Source: Seleniivibrio woodruffii (GTDB lineage: Bacteria; Chrysiogenota; Deferribacteres; Deferribacterales; Geovibrionaceae). From it: a stretch of DNA of 64,000 nt. The notes under the pieces were generated by a model. It ran no database searches, was not told where the DNA came from, and saw only the letters and a list, made by a program, of their open reading frames with translations. Position 1 is the stretch's first letter, and each line of letters opens with the position of its first letter. Positions 1 to 9,457 of the stretch are shown here, in pieces. The stretch is taken from positions 62,001 to 126,000 of the forward strand of contig NZ_JAJUIS010000003.1 in assembly GCF_029267515.1 (NCBI RefSeq). Direction: 5' to 3'. The position numbers and the translations under genes were made by a program.

Positions 1-1
1 T

Positions 2-1075
2 GTGGGGCACGATATAAATCTGAATTCTCCCAAACAGTTGCAATCGTTCCTTTTCGAAGAGCTTTCCCTTATGCCGCCGAAAAAGACGAAAACAGGGAAC
101 TCCACAGATGAAGAGGCGATAAAGGCGCTTATATCCCTCAACCCCATATACGCGTCAGAACTGGAAAACATACTTAAATATCGTGAGCTTACGAAACTGC
201 TGTCAACCTATGCACTGCCCCTTTGCGACTATGCGGGTGCCGACGGCAGGATACATACTTCATTTAAACAGACGGGAACCGCCACAGGCAGACTTTCGTC
301 CGTAAATCCGAACATGCAGAACATTCCCATGAAAGGGGATTACGGAGTCCTTCTGCGCAGTGCGTTTGTGCCTGCGGAGGGTTATAAATTCGTATCTTTC
401 GACTATTCTCAGATAGAATTGCGCATCCTTGCGCATCTGACTGGCGACGTTAACCTTCGTGAGGCATACAGAAATAACGAGGACATCCACACCAAAACCG
501 CAGCCGGCATATTCCACGTTGCGCCGGATCAGGTCACAAGCCATATGCGCAGGCTGGCGAAAGCCGTTAACTTCGGAATACTTTACGGACTGTCCGCTTT
601 CGGGCTGTCCAGAGACACCGGAATTGCTCAGAAAGAGGCGAAAACTTTCATCGAAAGGTACTTTGCCGCCTATCCTTCGGTTCGTACCTTCATAGACAAA
701 ACCGTGCAGGAGACGCGCACAAAGGGCTATGCCGAGACTATTCTGGGGCGCAGGCGATACATTAAAGAGATAAACAGCCGGAACAAGACCATAGCCATGC
801 GGGGTGAGCGGATAGCCGTAAACGTGCCAATGCAGGGTTCTGCCGCCGATATTATCAAGCTGGCGATGGTTGAGTGCGGGCGGGTTATGGACGATAATAA
901 GTACGATGCCCGCATGGTGCTTCAGGTGCACGACGAACTTGTATTCGAGGTGAAGGCTGATATTGCAGAGGAGTTTGCGCCAGTTATGCAGAAAATTATG
1001 GAGAGTGTCGTAACGCTGGACGTGCCTCTGGTTGTCAACGGCGCTGTGGGAAATAACCTTGGAGAGTTAAAATAA
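2..1075 (+). CDS. polA: DNA polymerase I, C-terminal part (5' end outside window)
   Basis: This is the polymerase domain of DNA polymerase I, which fills gaps in repair and Okazaki fragment processing. The reading frame is open from the first bases, so the gene begins upstream of the window and its N-terminal and exonuclease parts are not seen. Family A motifs are all present: TATGRLSSVNPNMQNIP, motif A DYSQIELRILAHLTGD, motif B (O-helix) RRLAKAVNFGILYGLS and motif C QVHDELVFEV. The stop codon overlaps the next start in the sequence TAATG, so translational coupling to the GGDEF gene is likely. Identity is secure; whether the missing part carries an active 3'-5' exonuclease cannot be judged. 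Confidence 0.97.
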   Translation: MGHDINLNSPKQLQSFLFEELSLMPPKKTKTGNSTDEEAIKALISLNPIYASELENILKYRELTKLLSTYALPLCDYAGADGRIHTSFKQTGTATGRLSSVNPNMQNIPMKGDYGVLLRSAFVPAEGYKFVSFDYSQIELRILAHLTGDVNLREAYRNNEDIHTKTAAGIFHVAPDQVTSHMRRLAKAVNFGILYGLSAFGLSRDTGIAQKEAKTFIERYFAAYPSVRTFIDKTVQETRTKGYAETILGRRRYIKEINSRNKTIAMRGERIAVNVPMQGSAADIIKLAMVECGRVMDDNKYDARMVLQVHDELVFEVKADIAEEFAPVMQKIMESVVTLDVPLVVNGAVGNNLGELK

Positions 1076-2124
1076 TGAATAAGCTGAATAATATTATCCG
1101 TGAGAATGCTGAGCTGAAAGAGGAGATGAACAGACTGGTTGAGCTGGTGAAGCGAAATCAGGTGAAACACGAAGGATTTCGTACTGTTGAGTTCTCTTTT
1201 TTGCTGGCGGAGAGCCTCAGAGAGATGATTGACAAGCCGCTTCATTATATCGAGGATATATTTGACGTTGACCGCGCCGTGATGTTCATTAATGCAGATG
1301 TTATGGATTTCGACCGCGAGAGCAACAACCTTGACCACAGGATATATTTCATGCCCTCAGGTGTGTTCAAGGCGTTCTTTCTGGAGCGCCGTCCGTATAC
1401 GGGTGATTCGAAACTTAATCTTATCAGTGAGTTCGATGTTTATGAGGATATGGATTCATATCTTATTGCGCCTTTGTTCCACGGGGACAATATTATCGGG
1501 AGCATCAACCTTTACAGTAGGGAAAAGGACAAATACGGCGGCGAAATATCCACGGATTTCATGAAAGACCTTTCCGCTGTTGCGTCCGTATCTCTGCAGA
1601 AGATGTATAACACTGAACTGATATTCCGTCAGACACGCACAGACTTTATGACGGGCACCTATAACAAGCTAGCCATGGCTGAGTTTCTGGAAAAGCTCAT
1701 GGCGGAATACAGACGGTACGGCACGGGCTTTTACTTCGTGCTGCTGGATATCGACAACTTTAAGCAGATAAACGACACTTGCGGGCACCTTACGGGTGAC
1801 AACGTCATAAGGGAGATTGCGGACGAGATAAAAGCGGGGCTGCGCACCAGCGACGTGCTCGGCAGGTTCGGGGGCGACGAGTTTTTCCTCATTTTGCCAA
1901 ACCATGCCAGCTCCGATATGTTCACTCTCGTTGAGCGGCTTCAGGATATAGGTAAAAAAGTTTTTAACGCATACGGGTTTGACTTTGCAAGCCTTTCAGG
2001 CGGAGTGGTTGCAGTGCCCGGAGATATAAACACGGACGACACGCCGGAGGATGTTGTGCGCATTGCCGACGGCAGGCTGTATTACAGCAAAAAGAACGGA
2101 AAAGGATTTTTCACAGGTGTATAG
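1075..2124 (+). CDS. GAF-GGDEF diguanylate cyclase
   Basis: A 349-residue cytoplasmic protein with a short N-terminal coiled coil (about residues 1-30), a GAF-like sensor region (about 35-185) and a C-terminal GGDEF domain (about 190-349). The active-site loop reads RFGGDEFF near residues 264-271, and an RTSD sequence five residues before GGDEF matches the inhibitory c-di-GMP I-site (RxxD). An active, product-inhibited diguanylate cyclase is therefore expected. There is no membrane segment or signal peptide. It overlaps polA by one base and abuts hisD directly, which looks like an operon of convenience and does not suggest a signal. Ligand of the GAF region is unknown. Confidence 0.92.
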   Translation: MNKLNNIIRENAELKEEMNRLVELVKRNQVKHEGFRTVEFSFLLAESLREMIDKPLHYIEDIFDVDRAVMFINADVMDFDRESNNLDHRIYFMPSGVFKAFFLERRPYTGDSKLNLISEFDVYEDMDSYLIAPLFHGDNIIGSINLYSREKDKYGGEISTDFMKDLSAVASVSLQKMYNTELIFRQTRTDFMTGTYNKLAMAEFLEKLMAEYRRYGTGFYFVLLDIDNFKQINDTCGHLTGDNVIREIADEIKAGLRTSDVLGRFGGDEFFLILPNHASSDMFTLVERLQDIGKKVFNAYGFDFASLSGGVVAVPGDINTDDTPEDVVRIADGRLYYSKKNGKGFFTGV

Positions 2125-3399
2125 ATGATTATCAGAAAAGACAGTAAAAAATTACAGGAGATTCTTGACAGGGGCGGCATAATGGAGGGTGAATACCTCC
2201 GCACCGTTCTTGATATAATCGATAATGTCCGCAAAAACGGCGATGAGGCGCTTGCGGAATATTCGCTGAAATTCGACAGATACGACATTAAAAAACATGG
2301 AATAGAGATTTCAAGGGACGAGATGAAGGCAGCGTGGGATGCGCTCCCCGAAAGGCTGAAAACCGCCCTTGAAAACGCGAAAAAGAACGTTGTGGAGTTC
2401 CACGAAAAACAGCTCGAATCCACATGGATGTACGAGAAATCCAAAGGAACCTTCCTCGGACAGAAGGTGACGGCACTTGAAAGCGTCGGCGTTTATGTGC
2501 CGGGCGGAAAGGCGGTTTACCCTTCCAGCGTGCTTATGAACGTACTGCCTGCGAAGGTGGCGGGTGTTGACGAGATAATCATGGTAACACCGGCAACAGG
2601 CGGACAGGTGAACCCGGTTGTTCTGGCTGCGGCATACCTTGCCGGAGTGGACAGAGGATTCAAAGTGGGCGGTGCGCAGGCTGTTGCGGCGCTCGCATAC
2701 GGAACAGAGAGCATACCGAGGGTCTGCAAGATAACAGGTCCCGGAAACATATACGTTGCCCTCGCCAAAAAGATGGTATTCGGCAGGGTGGATATTGACA
2801 TGATAGCAGGTCCAAGCGAAGTGCTTATCGTTGCGGACAGCTCAGCCGATCCGGATTATGTGGCGGCGGATATGCTTTCACAGGCGGAGCACGACGAGCT
2901 TGCCAGCGCAATAGTTGTAACTGACAGCATGGAGCTTGCCAAGGAGATAGAGAACAGCGTGTATGCCCAGCTTGCGGAACTGCCGAAAAAGGAGATAGCC
3001 GCTAAATCCCTTGAGCGCTTCGGCGCAATTATAGTTACTGATGATCTTGACGAGGCGGCGGATATCGTAAACGAGATAGCTGTTGAGCACCTTGAACTTT
3101 GCGTGGCGCACCCTATGGAGTTCATGCTGAAAATACGCAACGCGGGTGCAATTTTCCTCGGACAGAACACTCCCGAACCTGTCGGAGACTATTTCGCAGG
3201 TCCCAACCACGTTCTGCCCACAGGGGGCACTGCAAAATTTTTCAGCCCTCTGGGAACGTATGATTTTCAGAAGAAAACCAGCATAATATATTATTCCAAA
3301 GAACAGCTTATGGCGGATATGGACGACATAAGGGTGCTTGCGGAATCCGAAGAGCTTATCGCCCACAGAAATTCGGTGATAATCAGACAGGAAGACTGA
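2125..3399 (+). CDS. hisD: Histidinol dehydrogenase
   Basis: Catalyses the last two oxidations of histidine synthesis, L-histidinol to L-histidine, with NAD+ and a zinc ion. Length (424 residues) is normal for HisD. Recognisable family segments include [19 protein letters not shown], the nucleotide-binding region [12 protein letters not shown]-like sequence, and [10 protein letters not shown] followed by the zinc/catalytic region with SQAEHDE and the EHLEL block. The start codon follows the stop of the GGDEF gene with no gap, preceded by a weak GGTG ribosome site. A strong terminator lies right behind it. No other his gene is in the window. Confidence 0.97.
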   Translation: MIIRKDSKKLQEILDRGGIMEGEYLRTVLDIIDNVRKNGDEALAEYSLKFDRYDIKKHGIEISRDEMKAAWDALPERLKTALENAKKNVVEFHEKQLESTWMYEKSKGTFLGQKVTALESVGVYVPGGKAVYPSSVLMNVLPAKVAGVDEIIMVTPATGGQVNPVVLAAAYLAGVDRGFKVGGAQAVAALAYGTESIPRVCKITGPGNIYVALAKKMVFGRVDIDMIAGPSEVLIVADSSADPDYVAADMLSQAEHDELASAIVVTDSMELAKEIENSVYAQLAELPKKEIAAKSLERFGAIIVTDDLDEAADIVNEIAVEHLELCVAHPMEFMLKIRNAGAIFLGQNTPEPVGDYFAGPNHVLPTGGTAKFFSPLGTYDFQKKTSIIYYSKEQLMADMDDIRVLAESEELIAHRNSVIIRQED

Positions 3400-3405
3400 A
3401 AAACG

Positions 3406-3433
3406 AAGCCGCCTGAGAGGGCGGCTTTTTTTT
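3406..3433 (+). terminator. Rho-independent terminator after hisD
   Basis: An 8-bp perfect stem (aagccgcc / ggcggctt) with a 6-base loop is followed by a run of T on the plus strand. It overlaps the last codons of the convergent nuclease gene by two bases. Confidence 0.93.
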
Positions 3434-3797
3434 ACGGCTGCAAAAGTTCGTTTCTGTTTATCTGCCAGTCGCCGACATAAATATCCGCATCTATTCTGAA
3501 ATACTTATCCCGCGAGATATCTTTCAGCGTGACAGTTCTGTTTGCGCCTATGAGCGCCTCCAATTTGCTTTTTGAGATAAGCCCCAACGCCCGCTGTTTA
3601 CCACGTATTTCCGGAGTGTTTATCCCGCGGAAACGCACGGATATTCCGCGCCCTATTATATCAGGATACCCGGCGATATCACATTTAATCGTATCTCCGT
3701 CAATAATTTCCAGTAGTGTGCACTGTGCGTCCCCGTAGGTTGTGCAGAACACCGGAAGCGGCAGTAAGATTATCAGAACGGCAACTATATACCTCAT
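3432..3797 (-). CDS. Exported thermonuclease-like (SNase family) protein
   Basis: A small (121 residues) exported protein: a hydrophobic signal peptide MRYIVAVLIILLPLPVFC is followed by a staphylococcal-nuclease (TNase) fold. DGDTIKC, VRFRGINTPEIRGK and RDKYFR carry the equivalents of the catalytic Arg, Glu and Arg of the family (Arg35, Glu43, Arg87 of the Staphylococcus enzyme); the usual metal-site Asp of the DTPE motif is Asn here, as in many relatives. The protein ends soon after the third catalytic motif, so it is shorter at the C-terminus than typical TNases. The cysteine at the end of the signal could suggest a lipoprotein but the lipobox is weak. No ribosome site precedes the ATG; see the candidate promoter next to it. 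Confidence 0.8.
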   Translation of the reverse strand: MRYIVAVLIILLPLPVFCTTYGDAQCTLLEIIDGDTIKCDIAGYPDIIGRGISVRFRGINTPEIRGKQRALGLISKSKLEALIGANRTVTLKDISRDKYFRIDADIYVGDWQINRNELLQP

Positions 3798-3802
3798 GCT
3801 GA

Positions 3803-3830
3803 ATTAAATCACGTTTAGAAAATATAGCAA
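3803..3830 (-). promoter_or_regulatory. Candidate leaderless promoter of the exported nuclease
   Basis: On the minus strand TTGCTA and TTTAAT are spaced by 16 bases, and only five bases separate the -10 box from the ATG at 3797. No Shine-Dalgarno sequence is present. Confidence 0.4.
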
Positions 3831-3868
3831 TATGTATATCAGTGAAAAATAACCTTTAAAAATATATA

Positions 3869-5842
3869 TCAGATTGTTTTGAACCTCTCCATAAGTGAGT
3901 TTAGCCCCACCGCACGCTGTTCAAGATCCGCAACAGTCGCGCTTATCTGTGCCACTGCCGCTGCGCTCTCCTGTATGCCTTTTGAAAAATGGGCGGTATT
4001 GTCTGTTGAATTTTCTATGGCATCTGACTGTTCACCGACGGATACACCGACAAAATCGTTGGATTCCTTAACGGTTGCCACCGCTCCTTGTATCTGTCCG
4101 AAAATTTCATCGGTATCTTTAATCGCCTTAACGCCGTTCTCAACGTTCTTCTGAGCATTTTCCATATCCGCATCAGCGGATTTTGCATCATCTGCTAGCT
4201 GTTTTATGATGGAAACGATCTCCTGTGTTGCCGTCTGGGTCTTTTCTGCGAGCTTCCTCACTTCGTCCGCAACCACAGCGAAACCTCTTCCGGCATCTCC
4301 TGCCCGTGCCGCTTCAATGGCTGCGTTGAGCGCCAGTAGGTTTGTCTGATCGGCGATATCCGATATTGCTGTTACGATGTCGCCTATCCTGCCGGATGAT
4401 TCGTTAAGTCTGCTTATAGTGCCGGACAGCTTGTCAGCGCTGCGCCGTATTCCGTCCACCATTTCAACTGCTGTCCTGAGCTGAACACTGCCCCTGTTCG
4501 TGGAAACATATGCCTCAGCGGTGAGTTTCTGTGCGTCTTCTATGTGGTTGTTGATGGAGCGCGAGGTCACGTTCATCTCCTCCATGGCGGAAGCGATATC
4601 GTTGACCTGACCCGACTGCTCGGAAAGGGTGCCGGAGAGCTGGTCGGCGGTTGCCGCAAGTTCGCAGCTGCTGGAAGCCAGCGCCTCCGCGGTCTGTTTC
4701 ACCTCGGAGACAATGACGCCGATACCGGCAATGAACGTGTTTACGTTTTCAGAAAGCTCCTGAAGCTCGTCTCCGGTCTTTATGTTAAGCCTTCGGGTAA
4801 GATCCGCGTCAGAGCTGTTCAGCTCCGCTGTTATAGCTGTCAGTCGCGTTATGTTCCCAACAATTCTGGTGTGAATTATGTAAAGCAGAATCAGTAGCGC
4901 TGCCAGTGAACCGACCGCCGCCGCGCCGTTGAACAGAAGCGCGTAAAACGACGAATCCAGCAGTGAGGCAGCCTGAGCATCGATTGTTTCAGACATCATG
5001 TCTTCCGCCGTTTTAAGGGCGTTTATACGGTCTGTAGCCGTTTTAAACCAGACCTCCGCACTAATGCCGAAATCACCCGCCGCAGAAAGATCCTCCGCCT
5101 TTTTCTCTATTGCAGCGGTTGCGGCAAATGAGGGGGTTGATGAAATATCGTCAAAGATGCCGATGAGCTCCGGCGGCGCAGTGCGAAGAAACATTGAAAT
5201 ATATGTGTTCTGTTCCGCTTTAATGGCACTGTAACGCCCGAAGTCTCCGTTTCTGAACTTTCCGTTGGCGAAAACGTTTGTCAGCAGCGCCCGCTCTATA
5301 CCCGCTTTCTCCTTCGCACTCAGAAAGTTGGCATATGCCGCCAGCGAGCGGGAAACGGAAGCGTCGTTGGTAAGTCCTGATGCACTGAACACCTCGGACA
5401 GAAGTTTTGAGTTCATACCGGAATAAAAAGCGGTGGTTTCCGCAGCGGAAACAGACCCGGAATCTATTTTGGATCTGATACCTGCGCGCTCTTCAAGTGT
5501 GTTGAGCGCCGCGTTGAGCCTGTTTTTGATTTCTGCGTCTATTTCGTTGTCAGACACGAATCTTTTGAGAGACGCGACCTCACTGTCCACGTTCTGTCTC
5601 TGGGAGGGGAGTTCGTTTGCGAATTTCGTTCCGCCGCTCCCGATAAATCCGGAGGTCATGCCTCGCTCTTTCTGAATCTCATGGACAAGTCGGCTTATAG
5701 CCGCGCTGGCATGAACCATGGTTTTGACCTGCTTCATGCCTGAATGGACGGTATAATACCGATAAGACGATGAAAATGAATAAAATAATAACGCAATCGC
5801 CGGAAAAATAAGCGCCAGCGTTACTTTCTTTCTGATGCTCAT
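3869..5842 (-). CDS. Methyl-accepting chemotaxis protein with NIT sensor domain
   Basis: A 657-residue chemoreceptor. Order: membrane helix near residues 8-26, periplasmic region of about 270 residues, second membrane helix near 300-328, HAMP (about 330-385), and a long cytoplasmic signalling rod. The periplasmic part begins with [20 protein letters not shown], the hallmark of the NIT (nitrate/nitrite-sensing) domain. The conserved hairpin tip [20 protein letters not shown] identifies the CheA/CheW contact region. A strong ribosome site (GGGGG) precedes the ATG. It stands alone, with no che genes nearby, so it feeds a pathway encoded elsewhere. Nitrate or nitrite as ligand is an inference from the domain family only. 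Confidence 0.95.
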   Translation of the reverse strand: MSIRKKVTLALIFPAIALLFYSFSSSYRYYTVHSGMKQVKTMVHASAAISRLVHEIQKERGMTSGFIGSGGTKFANELPSQRQNVDSEVASLKRFVSDNEIDAEIKNRLNAALNTLEERAGIRSKIDSGSVSAAETTAFYSGMNSKLLSEVFSASGLTNDASVSRSLAAYANFLSAKEKAGIERALLTNVFANGKFRNGDFGRYSAIKAEQNTYISMFLRTAPPELIGIFDDISSTPSFAATAAIEKKAEDLSAAGDFGISAEVWFKTATDRINALKTAEDMMSETIDAQAASLLDSSFYALLFNGAAAVGSLAALLILLYIIHTRIVGNITRLTAITAELNSSDADLTRRLNIKTGDELQELSENVNTFIAGIGVIVSEVKQTAEALASSSCELAATADQLSGTLSEQSGQVNDIASAMEEMNVTSRSINNHIEDAQKLTAEAYVSTNRGSVQLRTAVEMVDGIRRSADKLSGTISRLNESSGRIGDIVTAISDIADQTNLLALNAAIEAARAGDAGRGFAVVADEVRKLAEKTQTATQEIVSIIKQLADDAKSADADMENAQKNVENGVKAIKDTDEIFGQIQGAVATVKESNDFVGVSVGEQSDAIENSTDNTAHFSKGIQESAAAVAQISATVADLEQRAVGLNSLMERFKTI

Positions 5843-5936
5843 GTTTAATCCCCCACAGGTTAATAATGAGATAATAACTGTCCTGTTGGGATAAGTATAT
5901 TGAAAACGGATGTTAAGATTGTAAGTTTTATGAATT

Positions 5937-7190
5937 TTATAAAGTCTTTAGATGTGTTTTGCTGGTTGAACCCGTACAAGCGGCAAGCGGGAGCACTATG
6001 CGCACCGTTACTCCGCCTTCACAGTTGAAGATGTCAATAGTGCCGCGCATGTATTTTTCTATGACGGTTTTGCTGATGAAAAGCCCCAAGCCTATTCCTT
6101 CGCCCTCGTCCTTGGTTGTGAAATAAGGTTCAAAAATTCGTGAGAGAGCCTTTTCCGGTATGTTTTCGCCATTGTTTGTCACGGTTATTACTACACATTC
6201 TGCGGAAAACCTGACATGAAATTCAATTTTCCCACGGGAGCGGTGTCCGCTCATAATAGCTTTTACTATGGCATATCTCGCATTTGAAATGATGTTCAGG
6301 AAAATATGCTTCATCTCTATTCCGCTGCATTTTATAAGGTTTTCCTGAGACTGGCAGGGGGGCAGTTTAACTTCGTTAGTGCAGATGAAATAGTCGTTGC
6401 TTGATTCGCAGATAAAAGTGAAATCTATCCCGCACTGCTGGAGTTGGCTGAAAACAAGTGAAATACACTCTGTCAGCACGGAGGTTACCGATATCAGATC
6501 CTCTTCATGCCTGTCGCTGAAAAAACTGCGGAAGCTGTCTATAGTGGAGGACATCTTCATTATCAGTTCCATTGCCATGGCTGTGTTGGACTTTATCTCA
6601 TCCGACTGCAGACCGGAAATTTCCGCAGCTTCCTGAGTGTCCTGCACGATGAGCGCAAGCGCGTTGAGCGGCTGTCTCCACTGGTGGGCAATGGCTCCCA
6701 GCATCTCGCCCATAAGTTCCAGACGGGTTTTGTTGAAGATACGTTCCTCAATGCCGAGATATACTCTGTTTTCATCCTTTATAATATCTGCTTCGCTGCG
6801 CCGGAAAGCGGAATGGCTGCGGAGGAATGTGCCGTCAGGTCTGCGCTCTATGGTGCCGTTGAAAACAAGCTCCATTGCGTGCCCTGCCTTATGCTTCATG
6901 ATGAAGGTGAAATCTTCAATGATTCCCTTTTCGCGAAGGTGCGCAAAGCCCTTTTTAAATTTTTCAAGATATGTCTCGTGTATGAAATCGCCGAACCATC
7001 TCCCTATGACCTCTTCGCGGGCATAGCCGAGAGTGTCCAGCCAGACCTGATTTATATCCAGCATAATACCGTTTGCATCAATGGATTGATAACCGAGTGA
7101 AGACCGCCTGATAAGCTCGCGAAGAGCCGCGTTCTCGTTTTTCAGGTTTCTCAGACTGTCTTTATCAATTCTCCTGTCTGAATCACACAT
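5937..7190 (-). CDS. Cytosolic PAS sensor histidine kinase with four-Cys insert (K1)
   Basis: A soluble kinase of 417 residues: short N-terminal coiled coil, PAS domain (about 28-140), phosphoacceptor helix with [16 protein letters not shown] (His169), and a GHKL ATPase domain with N-box [11 protein letters not shown] and [21 protein letters not shown]. Between the dimerisation helices and the N-box lie four cysteines at 261, 270, 279 and 288, a regular C-x8-C-x8-C-x8-C array that ordinary kinases lack; three other kinases in this window have a similar insert. ATG at 7190 is chosen over the TTG six bases upstream because AAGG lies six bases before it. No response regulator is adjacent. Signal and partner are unknown. 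Confidence 0.93.
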   Translation of the reverse strand: MCDSDRRIDKDSLRNLKNENAALRELIRRSSLGYQSIDANGIMLDINQVWLDTLGYAREEVIGRWFGDFIHETYLEKFKKGFAHLREKGIIEDFTFIMKHKAGHAMELVFNGTIERRPDGTFLRSHSAFRRSEADIIKDENRVYLGIEERIFNKTRLELMGEMLGAIAHQWRQPLNALALIVQDTQEAAEISGLQSDEIKSNTAMAMELIMKMSSTIDSFRSFFSDRHEEDLISVTSVLTECISLVFSQLQQCGIDFTFICESSNDYFICTNEVKLPPCQSQENLIKCSGIEMKHIFLNIISNARYAIVKAIMSGHRSRGKIEFHVRFSAECVVITVTNNGENIPEKALSRIFEPYFTTKDEGEGIGLGLFISKTVIEKYMRGTIDIFNCEGGVTVRIVLPLAACTGSTSKTHLKTL

Positions 7191-7266
7191 GAACAACCTT
7201 ATAGTATTTTATATTTAATGTTAAAGTATGCAGATGTGGAATGCAACAGAGAATGAGAATTATGGA

Positions 7267-9369
7267 CTAAAAAAGTCCGTCGAGTCCAAGAGTTTTCGTA
7301 AAGTCCCATATGTTCATAAAGAAGGCGTCAAAGCGGGATTTTGTAACCTGCTCCTCCTCGCGCTGCCAGAAATATAACCCGCTGACTGGGTAAAGATACC
7401 CGAAGTTGTAAGACGTGTGGGTTTCCGTACGTCTGGCTATCAGCGAGAGAGGGTAGCGGTATATCAGTTCCTGTCTGCGGACTATCTCCTCTGCCTTTTC
7501 GCGGACGTGTTTCGCCTGTTCAAGGAGAGATTCGATGTAGAACTCTGATGAGTCGCTCAGGTACACGTTTCTGTGTGCGGCGGCAGTCAGGGTCAGTTGT
7601 CTGTGTTTAGCCCGGAGCGCGGTTATGTACATGGCGTTTATTATCTCCGACCTCAGGGTGTCTTTCATGAAAACCGTGTCGCCGTGATGCTTTTCAAGCT
7701 GCTGTGTGACTGCGTAAAACCGTCTGTAGAACTCGTCCAGCATATCTGCCTGTGACTGCATCTTTTCGCGGTGGCGGCTGCCCAGAAAAGGTATTGCAGC
7801 TTTAAATACGGAAACGCTGTCCTCCGGCTGAAAACTGCGGTTGAACGGATAGGGCAGCTCTTCGAAAGGCGTTTTCGCAGCCATCAGGCTTATGAGGTTG
7901 TTATCTTTCAGGTATTTTTCCTGCAAAAGGAACGCCTTGTGCCAGAGTTTTGCCGAATCTTTGCCGAACAGTTCCGTAAGCAGTGAATCCTCAGATATCC
8001 TGCGCTCGACGGTACCGTCGTAAAGCCGCCACGAGAAACGTGTTATGCTGTAGTCTATCAACCAGTAGCCCCATTCCCAACCGCTGGTGAATGTGACGTG
8101 TCCGGCAATTCCGTCATCCTTTAACAGTTGAATGTCGTCGTATCTGCTTTGCAGATAGGGCAAAAGAAAGAGAGGCACCGATGTGTCGAACGTCACCCAG
8201 TATGACGATTCCGGCCAGTACCATGTTTCGCGGCTGCTTTTGTTCTCTTTCAGCATTTTGTACATGAAATGCAGGTTGTCGTTTCCGTAAACCGGAGCGT
8301 TCTTGTCGGCGAGGCTGTAGAACATAACTGAATGTATGAGTATGCCGGCATATGAGGGCGCGCCGGAATATTCACGCTTAATTACATGGGTGTTCTCATA
8401 TACTCTGCGCTTATATTTGCGGGATATCAGGTCGAGAATGTAACGCTTTTTATCCGGAAGAAGACGAGCCAGGTCGGGCAGAAATTCGCCCATGGTGAAG
8501 TCTATACAGACATAGTCGAACGGAACCTGCAAAAGCCATCCGACATTCCTGTCTATCTGCTGTTCATAGCTTTCAGGACGTAACAGTTCCATAGCCTGAA
8601 ACGCTTTCTGCTGAAGGGTGGAGAGGCTTATCACCGCACCGGTCTGAAGCCCCCGGCGTTTAGCGTAGTTTATGTAGTCCGTAGCGTATGGAACCCATAT
8701 TCGCCTGTCCGCAGTTCGCAATATCCAGAATTGAAATGTGTTCTGACCGTTGCGTACCAGCCAGTCGATATACTGTTTAACATCCTCTTTGCCGAAAGGG
8801 ATGTCTGGGTTGAACAGAGGCTCGGTAAGCTCAACCGGGTGCATGGTGTGCATGTGAAAACCCTGATAAGCGAAGAGGGGCTCGCCTTTGAAATCGAAAC
8901 GGGATGGGAGAATCCAGTCTTCGTATATGGGGATATAGGTTTCTTTGGGGTGGTAAAATCTGAAACCCAGTTTGTGCTGCAAAAGTCCGTATATTCCGTT
9001 TACAATGCCCTGGGGTGTTTCTGCTTCTATGGTTACCGTAACACCCGCCCCTTCGGCTATGGGGGCGGATGTTATACGATATCCATGTAGCTTGGTAAGA
9101 ACTTTAAAAGGAGGTTTATGAAGCAATTTATTTCTATCAGCCCGCTCTCTGAGCTGAATATTCACTCTGCCGGATGCTCCGTTAACTGAAACCGTTGTAT
9201 GAGGAAAGCACTGTTTCAAAAGCGTTCCGGCGTCTGCCAGTGTTATATAGACAGAGCTGTTCCGCAATAGTTCAGGCGAGACTGAGAAATTTATATTTTC
9301 AATAGCGGCATTGGCGGAGAAAATCGGGAAGGATAAGAGAAAAGCCAGCAGCAAGCGTAATTTAAGCAT
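7267..9369 (-). CDS. Exported glycoside-hydrolase-like protein, family uncertain
   Basis: A 700-residue protein with a signal peptide (MLKLRLLLAFLLSFPIFSANA). The N-terminal 150 residues contain GIVNGIYGLLQHKLGFRFYH, which resembles the small alpha/beta domain that precedes the barrel in GH20, GH67 and related carbohydrate-active enzymes. The following region has GFHMHTMHP, YIDWLVRNGQNTFQFW and a WGYWLIDYSI segment compatible with a TIM-barrel hydrolase, and the last 200 residues look helical. I cannot point to a catalytic pair with confidence, so enzymatic activity is inference. No sugar transporter or other carbohydrate enzyme is nearby. A weak AAGG ribosome site precedes the ATG. Confidence 0.6.
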   Translation of the reverse strand: MLKLRLLLAFLLSFPIFSANAAIENINFSVSPELLRNSSVYITLADAGTLLKQCFPHTTVSVNGASGRVNIQLRERADRNKLLHKPPFKVLTKLHGYRITSAPIAEGAGVTVTIEAETPQGIVNGIYGLLQHKLGFRFYHPKETYIPIYEDWILPSRFDFKGEPLFAYQGFHMHTMHPVELTEPLFNPDIPFGKEDVKQYIDWLVRNGQNTFQFWILRTADRRIWVPYATDYINYAKRRGLQTGAVISLSTLQQKAFQAMELLRPESYEQQIDRNVGWLLQVPFDYVCIDFTMGEFLPDLARLLPDKKRYILDLISRKYKRRVYENTHVIKREYSGAPSYAGILIHSVMFYSLADKNAPVYGNDNLHFMYKMLKENKSSRETWYWPESSYWVTFDTSVPLFLLPYLQSRYDDIQLLKDDGIAGHVTFTSGWEWGYWLIDYSITRFSWRLYDGTVERRISEDSLLTELFGKDSAKLWHKAFLLQEKYLKDNNLISLMAAKTPFEELPYPFNRSFQPEDSVSVFKAAIPFLGSRHREKMQSQADMLDEFYRRFYAVTQQLEKHHGDTVFMKDTLRSEIINAMYITALRAKHRQLTLTAAAHRNVYLSDSSEFYIESLLEQAKHVREKAEEIVRRQELIYRYPLSLIARRTETHTSYNFGYLYPVSGLYFWQREEEQVTKSRFDAFFMNIWDFTKTLGLDGLF

Positions 9370-9457
9370 TAATCACAGCCTTGAAATTATTATTATTAAG
9401 GCGATGATACATTAAAAAAAGGAATGGCGTATTCAGATAGTTGTAAGAAATGGGCTC

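Noticed and set aside
260-931. A 223-residue minus-strand frame opposite polA
   Set aside because: It lies fully antisense to conserved polymerase motifs and shows no domain of its own; a shadow frame in codon-biased DNA.
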